Shown here: positions 33,301-44,543 of the stretch, piece after piece
Position numbering within the stretch: position 1 is the stretch's first letter
How the letters are laid out: each line of letters starts with the position of its first letter
DNA from: Rhabditoides inermis
Lineage: Eukaryota; Nematoda; Chromadorea; Rhabditida; Rhabditidae
Assembly (NCBI GenBank): GCA_963966185.1
Contig: CAWZYM010000115.1
Location: 242,001-306,000 of the forward strand
Reading direction: 5' to 3'
Length of the DNA stretch: 64,000 nt
Notes under the pieces: model-generated
What the model was told of the DNA's origin: nothing
Database searches by the model: none
Seen by the model: only the letters and a program-made list of their open reading frames with translations
Position numbers and translations under genes: made by a program

Positions 33301-36300
33301 CCCTGCAAGACACGCATCTTATATCAATCAAATCAAATCATTTATTCTTAACTCAGAATAGTCGTGAATATGGTAATCGTGGTGACTATGGTGAATAGTA
33401 GTTCAACGGTATGGTTATGTTATGACTTATGAATCTACGCGAACAAATAAGTTTCCAAAACCAACTAATAGCCGGTATCAACAGCCGTACCCAATATACT
33501 ACATGTTAGCTGTCATACTTTTCAAAACCCAACCCTAATAACTATTATCTGTTAAAAAGTACTTGCGTAAAGATATTAGGTTTGTCTTGACCCAATTCAA
33601 CAAAAGCGCATGCATAAAACGTTTACAAATACTAAAACAAACCTGCGCCTCTCTCTTTCCCCCCCCTCTCTCTCCTCTCTTCTCTCTCTCTCTGTCTTCT
33701 CTCTCTAGACGTATGACGTTATTCATTTGTGTTGTTATATTTCATCTGTTAGTGTCCACTGTCCGTTATGCGCAGGTTTGTGTTAGTATTTGTAAACGTT
33801 TTATGCATGCGCTTTTGTTGAATTGGGTCAAGACAAACCTAATATCTTTACGCAAGTACTTTTTAACAGATAATATATGTGCTTTTGTTGAATTTCATAG
33901 AAATTTCTTCTCTTTCTGATTCCCAAGCTCTGTCGTTAATTAGTACGCATAGAACTATTATGTGACACATTTTATGATGTGACGCACAATGTTGCGTGTA
34001 TATGTAACTATATTTTTCTTGGTATTGTATGGAAACAATTCTAATCGACACTTCTCTGAATTTCGGTCGCCGTGGTGTAAATGCATGTCTGCGCTCTCAC
34101 CCGACAGCGTGCTCTCTCGCGATTTCTCTGCGCGCCCTGCCCGCCTACCGGGAGAGAGAGCTAGCCAGAGTCACGGGAACCCAAAACAACGCAAACCCGG
34201 CGCGAATTAGACGCTGGCGGCGGCGGGGCGAACTACACTCAAAGTGCTAGTTGGAGAACACGCGCAGAAAACGACGAGAGAGTACGCTTTCGGCAGAGAG
34301 TCAGCGTTACCGGACACGACTAACAACCTTCATGCTCATCCTCCTCTCCAGGTCCTGGGTGATGGGATCGAGACTGGCGCCCAGCACCGCCGCCGCCACC
34401 GCTCCACTCGAAGTCGATGTGTTGGCAGGGGTGGCAGACTGTCCTGCCACGTCCACACGACGAAACTCTTCTTCCTCAAAGAATATGTTGTAATAATGAT
34501 CCCATATCAAGCACGTCGAAGAGTCTGACAGTGTGGTGAAACGAATACCCTCTACGAATAGGAATACGAGTACCAACCTTGCCCTCGTGCCCCGTCTCTC
34601 CGACCGCGTCCTCCGGCAGCACCCCGCCCTCCTCCGCCCGGCGCACATCCACGGCCGACTCACGCGCCGCCGGCGCGTCCCGAATCTTCAGACCGTTCCA
34701 CACCTAAACACATCAGTGTGGTCATCAATTTCAACTAGACGACAAAAGACTGTCCACGCTAACGGGCTAACGCGATACAGTAGTATGCAATGCTTGCTCA
34801 TTTGTAATAACTATCCTTCATCGATATGTCATTTCACAACACCCGAACGCCTGGACCACTCCCCGCCCACCTTGACGCCGCTGTCACTAGCCGAACTGCT
34901 CGATGTGCTCGTGTCGCGCTCCCCCTCCTCCTCTTCCATCTCCCCTCCTCCCTCCCGCACACTCCCAGCAGCCGCAGCAGCAGCCGCCGCCGCCAGTCGA
35001 TCGCTCTCATCTATCAACTCGTCCGTCAGCTGAGCAATCACCTGAAACTTCAAATTTATCAAAATCCGATAATCCGCATTCCGATTACAAATGTGCAATT
35101 CACAACAATTTTCCCTTCGTGAACGGTCGGACCATTGAAAGCATGTTTCAGCACAAGTTGATTATCAAAAATGATCATCATGAACAATATGTCTGTAGTC
35201 TGTAGCGCCATACCCAACCGATAGATATAATCCAACTATCCAACCTTCTCCCTCGTACTGTAGTATTTCAAAAACAAAAAAACCGTTTTACCATCTCTCT
35301 GTTTTTAATTGTTTCGCTTGTAAAAACGACCGATTACAGCCCATTTTCACCATCCAAATCCGCCACTACATCTCTTAGTTGTCTTGTCACTTGTCACCTT
35401 CATCTCTCTCTTCCTCTCCCTCTCTCTATCCCCCCTCTCCCTCTCCCGCTCTCTCTCTCTCCCCCCCCCCTCTCTCTCTCCCTCTCCCTCTCCCGCTCTC
35501 TCTCCCCTCTCTCCTCTCTCTCTCTCTCCCTCTCCCCTCCCGCGCACCTCATCCGCCCGCGCGTTCCTCTCCTCCTCCTCGCCCTGCTCCGGCTGCTGTC
35601 GAGTGAGCGAGTTCGACTTGTTGCCGGGCGGTGGGAACGGGCCCGCCTGAAACAATGCATTGCTACCAATGGTTCAACGTTTCTTCGAACGCCGGATCAA
35701 CTAATCATACAAATTCATATCGCACGTACTCATCTCACCGTGAAACATATCATACACCAAACTACCAAAAGCAGCTTGCAAGATGGTTGAAAAAAGTGAA
35801 AAAAACGAGAAAAAAAACGGAGAAAAAGGACAAAAAAAAATTTTTTTGTCCTTTTTCTCCGTTTTTTTTTCTCGTTTTTTTTCACTTTTTTCAACCATCT
35901 TGCAAGCTGCTAAACAATTTTCGAATGAACTTTATCAATACACATCCTAATCCTTCTCTCGCACCACTGCCATTGCCATGCCAAATACCCACGCCACTAG
36001 GCCACAAATGCGAAAATCAATGCGCATCCCTGCGCTCTCCTTTCTCTCCACTCTCCTGCTACCTGCCATGCAATTATCAGCATTCCAAACTTCAAATTCC
36101 AACCAGAATGGCCGCACACCGATCCCGCTCTCCCGCTCACAGCGCGAACGCTGCATAAGCGATCCTTATCAAGGTATCAAAGCGTACACAACGCACATAG
36201 AACAGACAGCCGACAACAACATACATGATACTTGAAAAGTAACTATAACCCTACTACCATCCAGTAAGCACGCACCTTGAGGCTCTTTGCCAGCGTCAGC

Positions 36301-38931
36301 CCCCGGTCGAGGCTGTTCGTCTTGTTGTGTCCCTTCCTCCTCTCGCCGCCGCTGGAGACGACAGAGTCGGCAGACGACGCGAGGCGCGCCGAGCGGGGCT
36401 GCTGCTGCTGCTGCTGGGGCAGGGACAGAGGGGCAGGCGAGTGGTGGTCCATGCCAGAGCTGCAATCGATACAAGGCTATTTGAATAACCGAAACACAAT
36501 TTCGGGAACACACTGCGTGATCAGAGAATAGAAACGGTGTTGAGGTATGTGTTGCGGGTACAGCGCCACATGAAAATGATGATACATACCCCGTGCCAAA
36601 GCTATAGCGCGATTCAGACTCTACGTAAGACGTAACCGCTGAACTCTCGCACCAACACATAGTAACCATACTTCCATACTGCGTGTCTAATGATAAATGA
36701 TACGTTTCAGATTTTCATAATGAAAATAAAGTATTCTTCAAATGGAAAAGCGGAAAAATGCAAATAGTATTGACCATGCGTTACAAAGACCGACAAACTA
36801 TTCAATCCTAACCTAACAGTCGTACCACACCTACACATAAGGACACGTAATCTCGCAAATCACGCACACCTCCACGCGAAAACAAACATGATTCACTTCA
36901 CACCACAATTTTTACACCAATATCAAGTATGATCTCCATAATGTCTCACCAGGCCATAACTATTATTCGTCCACCCACTATCCTATCCTCCACCCGCAAC
37001 CCATATTCACATCGACACATCCGCCATTATAACATTCCATTCTGCTATTCTGCACTGCCCATGTCCCGCAAGTACACCACGCACACCACATCATGCTGAA
37101 CGTGGTGTGGTGTATGATTGGTCGTGGTACCTGGTAATATCCAGGTTGTCTTCGCAGTGCAACTATCAAACTACCAACACACCCACCTCCTCTTTCTCTC
37201 CATCCTGGCCGCCGGCTGCTCTCCTCCTCCTCCTCCTCCTCCCCCGTCCCTCTTGCCCTCGCCCTCCTCGTCGTCCTCGATCCGAGCCAGCCTGGCCACC
37301 ACCTCGGCCGCCACCGGGTTCGGCAGTCGGATAGACGGGTTGCGGGGCGGCAGAGGGGGCGGACAGCGCCCGTCCGCGGACTGTGCCTGCGATATTGCTA
37401 TTAGAACAACGACCCATGTACGCATGGCATTACACTTCTCTCCGATACTCTGGACAAGTCGTGAAACATATATTTCACAAAGTCAAGCGATAACGAATCA
37501 TTGGCATCACATCTAGATGAGTAATTGACTTCATGATCACTTACTGGTCTGGTTGCCGGTAGCGGTGGCGGAGGATGGGTGGGCGGAGGGGACAGCGGGT
37601 GCGACTGCAACACGGATATGAAGCTAGGAACACTAAACAAAGACACTATGATAATAAGGCTCATGATGTGTGTGAGTTGAAAATGGAGCAAGGCAACTAA
37701 AACTGACCCTAATGGGAGAGAGTGAATCAGATTAGCTAGATAGCTAGTGTGCAAAATGAAAAGTAATAAAAACAAATCTAGTAATTGGGTAGGCATCGGG
37801 GGCGCGGGTGTGATCACTCTATCTGTCTCCCACGACAGCAGCATCTATCCACCCAAATATTACGGTAGCATGTGCATTGTTGTATTTGCATTTTCGTTAT
37901 TCATCGCTCCCGTGCATGCCTACCGTTGTCGATTACGATAAACATTACAATGCAACTCACCCCAGCGGCAGTAGCAGGACTGCCTGCGTTGCTGCTTCCC
38001 GGACTGGGGCGGCAGGGCGAGAATGGGTTGCTACTGGGGCTGGAAGACGACTGCGCCCGGGTCGACTGCGTGTCCCACGGAACCACCGTCTGCAGGTAGC
38101 AATTATCAATTATGAATGATTAGTGTAGTATTTGCATAATTTTAAAAAGTTGTCACGGAATCATCGTCCACAACACGCGACAATACAAAAGAATATCGCA
38201 TACTGCATAGTTATTCGTTACAGAGTAGTAGCGTTTTACTCATAGATTTATTTTTTAATAATATGTTATCGACCCACCTGATAGGTGGACTCAGCCAGCA
38301 GCGTGTGGTGCCACGACTTGAGACTGGCCGCGTCGCTCGCCAGCGACTCCGTGTCGAACTCGCCGCGAACCCGCGACAACCGCCTGAATGTAACATTACT
38401 ATATTATATAATTTACATATTAATAATATCATATTAAATAAACAAAACACCTACCCGTCCTCTCCCGGCTCGAACTCGCCGTTCATGCGACAGCGCAGGT
38501 TGGTGAGCCGCTGACGCCGCGCCAGCGACGACAACACTTCCTGAATAAGTTTAGATATTATAATCAATAAACACAAAGAATAACCAATAATAAATAAATA
38601 CATAAACAGGTAACACCACCAACCTGCGGAGTGTCGTTGACGCCGGGTGGGAAGGGCGCGGCGAACTGGGGTGTGGTGCTGCGCTGGAGTAGATCGTGTA
38701 CGGGCTGAGTGGGTCGGGCAGGAACTGTGCGACTGCCGTCCAGCGGGAGCCGCGACGGACGCGCACTCTACAACACACGTCATCGACACATGTGAAGATT
38801 GCACGAAACACTTCGAGTGTTGTAACCAGTAAACCAGTACGCACCACATTCGGTTCAGGTTCAGGAGAAGCGTGCACGGCAGGAATCTCCTCGACGGCGT
38901 CTTCAAACTCGTCGTCGTCATCGCTGCTCAT
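24392..38931 (-). CDS. WDR44: WD40 protein WDR44 homologue (Rab11 and VAP partner)
   Basis: 29 exons, all in phase, giving 1072 residues (human 913). First exon 38845-38931, last 24392-24478; the others are 38624-38767, 38455-38540, 38278-38383, 37961-38089, 37545-37604, 37187-37386, 36276-36459, 35548-35646, 34871-35041, 34578-34703, 34328-34474, 33220-33302, 32704-32817, 32520-32622, 32371-32446, 31918-31999, 31687-31753, 31358-31453, 30863-30985, 28567-28637, 28099-28189, 27884-27970, 25880-25978, 25462-25632, 25178-25257, 24773-24946 and 24544-24619. The N-terminus carries an FFAT-like motif, EFEDAVE (residues 8-14), after four Asp. The low-complexity first half has SNPF and PPLPPRNP. The WD40 half begins near residue 620: EHTGAVWCVRFSVCGRLMS, DRYFLSGSLDGKLRLWHIP, SNDSRIRMYD and VRSTRGRN match human WDR44 closely. 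C. elegans relative: sym-4. Introns host several transposable elements. Confidence 0.93.
26019..27730. mobile_element. Long-inverted-repeat DNA element, family A copy 2
   Basis: Ends TATCACACTGTCTCTGTAAG inward from both sides, flanked by TA at 26017-26018 and 27731-27732, and differing from copy 1 (16086-18427) by only a few bases in the first 30. The arms run to about 26960 and 27130, with a loop near 170 bases. The left arm is interrupted by a second element at 26162-26476. There is no coding capacity. It lies in the WDR44 intron between exons 27884-27970 and 25880-25978. Confidence 0.85.
26162..26476. mobile_element. TTAA-flanked (piggyBac-like) MITE nested in the family A element
   Basis: 315 bases with inverted ends AGGGAGTGTACACTCTGAATT, flanked by TTAA at 26158-26161 and 26477-26480. 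The opposite arm of the host element (27595-27610 region) keeps the uninterrupted sequence with a single TTAA, so the empty site is visible. The match between ends continues inward through GTTGAGTTAGCACCGGG for about 55 bases. No ORF. Confidence 0.9.
28921..30709. mobile_element. Mutator-like non-autonomous element with repeat-structured ends
   Basis: 1.79 kb with inverted arms of about 215 bases (28921-29140 against 30500-30709). The outer part of each arm is a series of short units, GGACGTTCCCTCCAC and CGATTCCTCCACC; the inner part contains GGCGTTTCAC...ATTATTTA and TTTCTAGGCATTATT. The loop has no long ORF. A tRNA-like segment lies at 30088-30146. It sits in a WDR44 intron. Target duplication is unclear (imperfect CCTTTC on both sides), so the superfamily is a guess. 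Confidence 0.6.
30088..30146 (+). repeat. tRNA-like segment (pseudo-tRNA or SINE head)
   Basis: TGGCGTAAAGGTAACGC resembles an A box and GGTTCGAAT a B box, separated by an anticodon-like loop TTTGCAA. The stems pair poorly, so a functional tRNA is unlikely. Confidence 0.35.
33544..33875. mobile_element. Short foldback element in a WDR44 intron
   Basis: Two inverted arms of about 115 bases, starting TATTATCTGTTAAAAAGT and nearly identical, surround a CT-rich loop of roughly 90 bases. Just outside the right arm the bases GCTTTTGTTGAATT repeat part of the arm. No coding capacity. The target duplication is not clear beyond a possible TA inside the ends. Confidence 0.7.
35771..35910. repeat. 140-base near-perfect palindrome
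   Basis: GCAGCTTGCAAGATGGTTGA leads into a poly-purine arm that is mirrored almost exactly around 35839-35840, with no spacer loop. It lies in a WDR44 intron. As RNA it would make a hairpin of about 68 base pairs. Confidence 0.9.
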
Positions 38932-41012
38932 GCCTGCCAAGCCTTAGCTCTTATCAGCGGCCACTTTGCGTTTCTCTCGCGCGAATATCGAGTGATAAGC
39001 GTGATAGATGACGTGTGGGGAGATATCATAGCAGACGGTGTGGCTACAGATATGGGAGAGAGACACAGAGAGAGAGAAACACAACGAAAACGACAAGACG
39101 AGCGCGTACGGCCAAAGACCGATAAATGCACGACCCTCTGCGCGTCTGACAGCTAACTGTCAAGGCAGCGCGCAGACGAGAGAGTGAATATACGTGGAGC
39201 GCGATAATGAAAATCGATACCAAGTTTGAAATCCGAAAATCGGACTGATTCGTGAAATTTAAATATATTATTTTTTATTTTCTACAGAATTCTTTTTCTA
39301 CAGGTTTGCCCATACTTGGCGGCTTACAATATCACACGTCTCGTCCAGCGGTCGTCGTCGGAAGTCATTAGACGGCGGGCGCGAACATTTACTTCTTTGT
39401 CTTTGATTGAATTCAATTCAATTCAATTTATCGCATATATGGGTGATTAAAATGTGCGAGTTGCAGAAAGACGTTACAGTGATAATACGATCGTGTGTGT
39501 GTGGAAGGGGGGTAAAACAGAATGATCTGCTAAACTCCAAGTGGGCGAGCGAGAGTCGACCCCACCAGCCTTCGTGGAGAAGACAGCCGCGGGCGCGCAG
39601 GCACATCACGTTCTCGAACTCGAGCGAGGCCGCACGCCGACCTCGCGCGTGAGCGCGCGGATTGAAGGCCACGAGAGTCTGAGAGAGCGAGGAGGACGCC
39701 TTGCCGACCAAGCACCTGAAAAATGGATGAGATGAAAGCGCGAAGCAACAATGAATTTCCACTCACCAGAAGCGCCCGCGAGACATGAATCCGGGGCGAG
39801 AGTTCGCAGCTCGCCCGCGAAGCGCTCGATGTGGCGCGATCGAAGAACGCCGCCAATCTGCTGGCCGGCGAAGTCGGCAGGTCCCTCAGAAGAGCATCGA
39901 GAGTGCTGATCAATCACTGCAGGTCCGCGGCGAGTGCGAAACGCGGTCTGGAAGGAGTATGTATACATCAATCGAATGAAGAGAGGAGTAAACCATACCG
40001 GTTCCAGCCTGTCAGAGTGAGGCGAGCAGAACGACAATGTCCGTGCGACGAGAGCAGATAATGAGAGTCGCACAAACCGGCAGTTGCTCGTAGTCCACGG
40101 GATCCACAGTCATCGTCTGAGAGGAGACGGAAGAAGGGGAGGCGGGCGGTGGCCCAACGACCAGCGGAGAGGGCGCAAAGGCAGCACATAGCGGGGGCCG
40201 AGACATGTATATTCTGCGCCAGAGCGATAGTTTTCGATCTACCTCGCTTGCAGTTCGAAATACGGTGCCATAACCGTCTGTCTCTCTTGTTTCGCGCGCT
40301 ATTGCCGAGAGCTGACTCTCCGTCTTCCTCTGATCTACCCCACCGCGCGCAACTTATTGCGAGCATATAACCATAGCCAAGCAGAGACGGTTCAGAAGAA
40401 GATTCGGGGACAATGGACACATCGTATCATGTATGAAGATCGGTAAATATAGGTGGTTGACCTGGGTCCTGGGTGCAACACCAACGCAACTGCGCGGTGC
40501 AGTGTTTGCGTGGCAAATGCAAGATCACGTGGCCCGAAATCCGCTTCGGATCGGCCGATGCACCATGACACAGTTGCTATACCCACACAGACGGCATTGG
40601 TATTCAACACGTTTATCTGTTTCACACGGTCTTATATACTGCTCGGGATAAAATTAGGCGATATCCCAGAGATATCCCTGGATATCTCTGGTCGCGCGCG
40701 GCCGCGACTCGTGCGGTACGTGGTTTATTATATAAAGTGGTTAGTGGATGTTCACCATACTCGGTGGGTCAGGGTTCCACACTTTTCCCGACGCTTGACC
40801 GCGACCGCATCAAGGTGATGAATCGGTTGCAGTCTGATGCCAAGGTAACAAACAAAGATGCAAACTAGACGCAAGCTTTTGTTGGGAAATTATCGGGCCA
40901 TGGTCTCGTGTCTAGTCTTCTTTCCCGCAGAGTACTCATACGTTTGCAGTTAGCAGTTCATATATCGCATTCTCAAATATGCAGTGAAATAATTTATAAC
41001 TCCATGATAGGT
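38932..41012. other. Spacer upstream of WDR44, no recognised gene
   Basis: Contains the WDR44 promoter side, a short ATTCA-repeat tail at 39408-39430 like the end of an RTE copy, a GC-rich block at 39540-40200 with overlapping open frames on both strands that match nothing I recognise, and SINE-like copy 2 at 40208-40368. I see no conserved protein. Confidence 0.5.
40208..40368 (+). repeat. SINE-like repeat, copy 2
   Basis: Same family as 3687-3838 and 42955-43116. Contains GCGATAGTTTTCGATC, CAGTTCGAAATACGG, ATAACCGTCTG and GCGCAACTTATTGCGAG. Confidence 0.65.
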
Positions 41013-41166
41013 TTAGATCTTCTTGTTGGAGTAGTACTTTGCGACGAGCGAGAAGACGTTGCAGAAGTCGTGGCCGGCCTTGTACTCGCACGCATTCAGG
41101 GCGTCCATCACCTTCTTCACCATGGCTGGAAGAGAGGGAGAGTAGAGAGAGAGAAAGAGGGAGGGA

Positions 41167-41211
<45 letters not shown>

Positions 41212-41405
41212 GAAGGGAGGGAAGGAAAGAGAGATGTACCCTTCGTCGCGGCGGCGTTGAAGTACTTCTTGATGGAAGTGAAGGCAGTTGTCTTGATGAC
41301 GTCAGCCGACTGTCCCTTCTTCGCGCATGTGTCCTTCTCCACCTAATCGAACTCTCTCTCTCTCTCTTTCTTTCTTTCTCTCTCTCTTCCTCGTTCTCTG
41401 TTTAT

Positions 41406-41442
<37 letters not shown>

Positions 41443-41463
41443 TCTTTCTCTGTTCATCCCCCT

Positions 41464-41515
<52 letters not shown>

Positions 41516-41887
41516 CTCCCTCTCCCCACCTGCTTGGCGATTCCATCAGCAAACTCAGTGAGGATAGTGGTGAGCTTTCCGTTGACGACTTTGGTGTCGC
41601 TCTTGCAGTTCTGAACCCATGTTGATGTTTGAACTCTGTTGATGTTTGAAGCTCAACATTTTTCGTCAAAAACATGTTGTCGTTCAATAGCTGATAGTTC
41701 TACAGTACACTAAACTGTTGAACAGTAAACTTCATTCACAATTCCTATTCACAGCCACATCTAGCTAGCCCATCGTATCCCACCTTCACTGCAGTGTTGT
41801 ACTTTCCGAGTGGAACCACGAGCTTTCCGAGGTTCCTCAGCAGACAGCCCGAAGTGAGCTTGCTCTTGCCGTCTGTGTGCGTGTGTG

Positions 41888-41933
<46 letters not shown>

Positions 41934-42011
41934 AGAACACTCACTCTTCAGTCCCTCGGACACATTGCACGGCGACTTGACGATTCCGTCAGCAACTACA
42001 TTGAACACCTG

Positions 42012-42052
<41 letters not shown>

Positions 42053-42092
42053 CCCTCTCCCTCTCCCTCTCCCTCTCCCTCTCCCTCTCCCT

Positions 42093-42139
<47 letters not shown>

Positions 42140-42273
42140 CCCACCGTGTTCATCTCGTTCTCGGTGCAGCTGGTGGTGAACACATCTCGGAACTGTTTGG
42201 TGCATTCTGCCGCCGACTGTCCAGCAGCCAGAGAGACGACAGACAGGAGGACCAGACAGGAGACGGAGCGCAT
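41013..42273 (-). CDS. Secreted eight-cysteine protein, family not recognised
   Basis: Exons (transcript order): 42145-42273, 41945-42008, 41784-41872, 41530-41610, 41240-41342, 41013-41125, in phase, giving 192 residues. A clear signal peptide (MRSVSCLVLLSVVSLAAG) is followed by a lysine-rich mature chain with eight cysteines, in the contexts ECT, SCT, PCN, GCL, NCK, TCA, ACE and FCN. There is no membrane span. An even cysteine count and export suggest four disulfides. Size and cysteine pattern recall the nematode DUF19/T20D4.11-like secreted families, but I could not confirm a match and assign no function. Every intron carries a (GA)n or (CT)n array or lies beside one. A decayed copy of the last exon appears at 43129-43170, so the gene has probably been duplicated. 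Confidence 0.8.
42017..42133. repeat. (CT)n / (CTCCCT)n composite microsatellite
   Basis: Dinucleotide CT runs flank about nine CTCCCT hexamers in the first intron of the secreted-protein gene. In gene sense it is a purine tract that begins just after the donor. Confidence 0.95.
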
Positions 42274-42954
42274 ACTGAAATCCTAGTCCGAGAGTTGGTG
42301 GATACGCCACGTGAACTTGGTTCTTTTACAGTACTCTTTTATAGTCTGGTTATTTTACGGGGGGGGGGGACAAAGCAGGAAACAGCCGTCCATACTGGAA
42401 TCTGAAACTCAAGCGGCGATCAGTCTCTTCGAAAATCTCGTCGGTTTCGAAAAGACTGACTAGGCATTTGTATTGAAAGTAAAGTAAACAAGGCGTGAAG
42501 TGGTTGACAACGCTTTGCTCCGCAGTTTTATACTGTCCCTATTTGCCAATTACCACTCTTGCGATGGTGTTACCATAAAAAGAGAACATTATAGCTTGTT
42601 ATAGCGCTCGAACGTGCTCCCATGGGCAGATTTGAGATTACTGTGAGAGTACTTGATCGGAAAAGCACATTGCAAAACTTGGACTCGAATCCGAGTTCAC
42701 ACAAATTTTAAAAAAAGTAGTTTAATTTTCATAGTAGACGTACCACGTTCGCTCGCTTCTCCACTTTCTGTTCTGGGCAGAGCAGACCCTTAGAAGAGAA
42801 GAAGAGTTAGAGTAGGAGGAAAAGGGGAGAGATGTGACGTTCTCCTGAAACGGCCTATCAAATGCTCCAAACGCCTTCAACACTAATTCAAAACGTCGCC
42901 GGTCGTTGCAAGAAATACAAAAATACTGTGCATAGATAAACTATATATAGTTCT

Positions 42955-43116
42955 ATGCTCGCAATAAGTTGCGCGCGGTGGGGTAGATCAGAGGAAGGCG
43001 AAAAGTCAGCGGGGGGCATCAATATCGCGCAAAACAAAAGAGGCAGACGGTTATGGCACCGGGTTTCGAACTGCAAGCGAGGTAGATCGAAAACTATCGC
43101 TTTGGCGCAGGCTATA
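42955..43116 (-). repeat. SINE-like repeat, copy 3
   Basis: Inverted copy of the repeat at 40208-40368. This copy has the best B-box match, GTTCGAAACCC. It ends within 15 bases of the remnant exon at 43129. Confidence 0.65.
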
Positions 43117-43128
43117 AGAGACATCAGA

Positions 43129-43170
43129 TTTTCTTTTTTGGAGTAGTACTTTCTGACGAGGGGAAAGAGA
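43129..43170 (-). pseudogene. Remnant of a paralogue of the secreted-protein gene
   Basis: Minus-strand codons LVRKYYSKKENL correspond to LVAKYYSNKKI at the end of the gene at 41013-42273. The nucleotide match is about 34 of 42 and includes an unbroken GGAGTAGTACTTT. The stop codon is not kept and no other exon was found. Confidence 0.5.
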
Positions 43171-43402
43171 GAGAGGGGGGAGGGGGGAAGATCTGGTAGG
43201 TAATCTGATATCGCGAGAGGAAACGAAAAGATTACTCTCTCACCTGGATAGATCAAAATGATTTTTGCCTGTTAGATAATTGCAATCGGAGCGATTTTTT
43301 CGATGTTCAAAATCACTATCTATGGAGATGGTTAGTTTCTTTCTTTCATTGTTCAGCTGTTGGGTGTGCACTATTGGCCAACGTTTCTGCCTTACCAGCC
43401 AT

Positions 43403-43485
43403 AGCGCATGTGGCCTAGTGGCTAGCGAGCGCGCCTAGTAATCTACCAGCGTGCCTGTCACTCGCAGGTTCGATCCCCTCCGCAT
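43403..43485 (+). repeat. tRNA-like segment (pseudo-tRNA or SINE head)
   Basis: TGGCCTAGTGGCTAGCG is an excellent A box and GGTTCGATCCC an excellent B box, with a Ser/Leu-like long variable region between them. The acceptor stem does not pair, so a pseudogene or SINE promoter is more likely than a working tRNA. Confidence 0.45.
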
Positions 43486-43996
43486 CCCACTATCTTTACC
43501 GGTCAGATGTCTCCACAATCAATCGGTACTACAGTTGGGAGAGATAGTTGTCCGAAAATCAAGGTGCCCCAGCTTATGTGCAGGTGCATTTCAAATTGCG
43601 GCCAGTATTTTTTGTCGCACCCGAGTGATCAGTGAAGTTGCGCAGTACGTCAGTTGTTATCTGTTGAAATGCCGTTTTGAAACGATCTGCGAAACCATTT
43701 CTAAGTTACCTTCTATCTGTAATGATACTTCGTTATCGAGGACAAGCAGTTATTCCAATCAGGTGCGAATAATTACGATGACAGAGGGAGATACTGTACC
43801 GAGCGAGTCCGTTTTCGGATCATTTCCATGAATCTTGTTCAACCAATATCAGATGGTGCTCAATGGAAGCGAAAGTAGGCGCCGGGAGTTCATGTCTGTG
43901 CATAACACAAATCTCTTGAACTTACCCACTATAATTCTCCCACCGTCCACCACACAAATCGCACTCCAAAAATTAACAACTCGATAAAACGAAACG

Positions 43997-44002
43997 TTTA
44001 TT
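43997..44002 (-). terminator. Likely nuclear receptor polyadenylation signal
   Basis: Minus-strand AATAAA, about 540 bases after the stop at 44544-44546. Confidence 0.45.
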
Positions 44003-44543
44003 ATTGATAAAAACTCTCGTGCCTTGAAACTCGGCAGCGGGTAACACATTGTCAACAACACGTGGTTGGATATGGTACAGATACACTCAAATACACACAC
44101 TCATCGGCTACTTACCGGCATCAAAACGTCAAAACACACATAGAGGGGGGGCGGGACTAGAGGGGGCGGGGCCACTCAAAAACGTACAACATTGTGAACG
44201 TGAAACTACTGGGGACATATCCACAAATCACAAACGCACGATACCAATTGGGAGGTGGAAAGAAACGGGGGATTTCGCCTGAATGTTTGCATCACTCTCT
44301 TATACAGTGGCTGGGGGATCTTTTGAACTCTCTTTCTCTCATTCTCAAATAACTGACATCACTGAGATCAAACAACCAGGGGGGAATAAGAGGGGGTTAG
44401 ATAAAGATGGTTAGACTGCGGCCAGCACAGCCCATAGTCTAGAGACAGAAGAAACCGAATGAGGTCAACTCGAGAGGAAAGCAGTGTAAGAGGTACGATA
44501 GGGAACAGGGAAGAAAAAGAGTCCAGACGGCAACGAGCCAGAA

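Larger units (their letters stand above)
42274..44543. other. Spacer between the secreted-protein gene and the nuclear receptor
   Basis: Holds SINE-like copy 3 (42955-43116), a paralogue remnant (43129-43170), a tRNA-like segment (43403-43485) and the receptor's likely poly(A) signal (43997-44002). No complete gene is seen. Confidence 0.6.

Noticed and set aside
39540..40200. A protein gene in the GC-rich block upstream of WDR44
   Set aside because: Overlapping open frames exist on both strands, but none shows a known motif, a signal peptide or splice-consistent extension.
41321..42279. Open frames of alternating Ser-Leu or Arg-Glu up to 200 codons
   Set aside because: They are translations of (CT)n and (GA)n arrays in introns; the same holds at 4490-4850, 7070-7780, 12350-12790, 35380-35660, 52040-52480 and 57250-57660.
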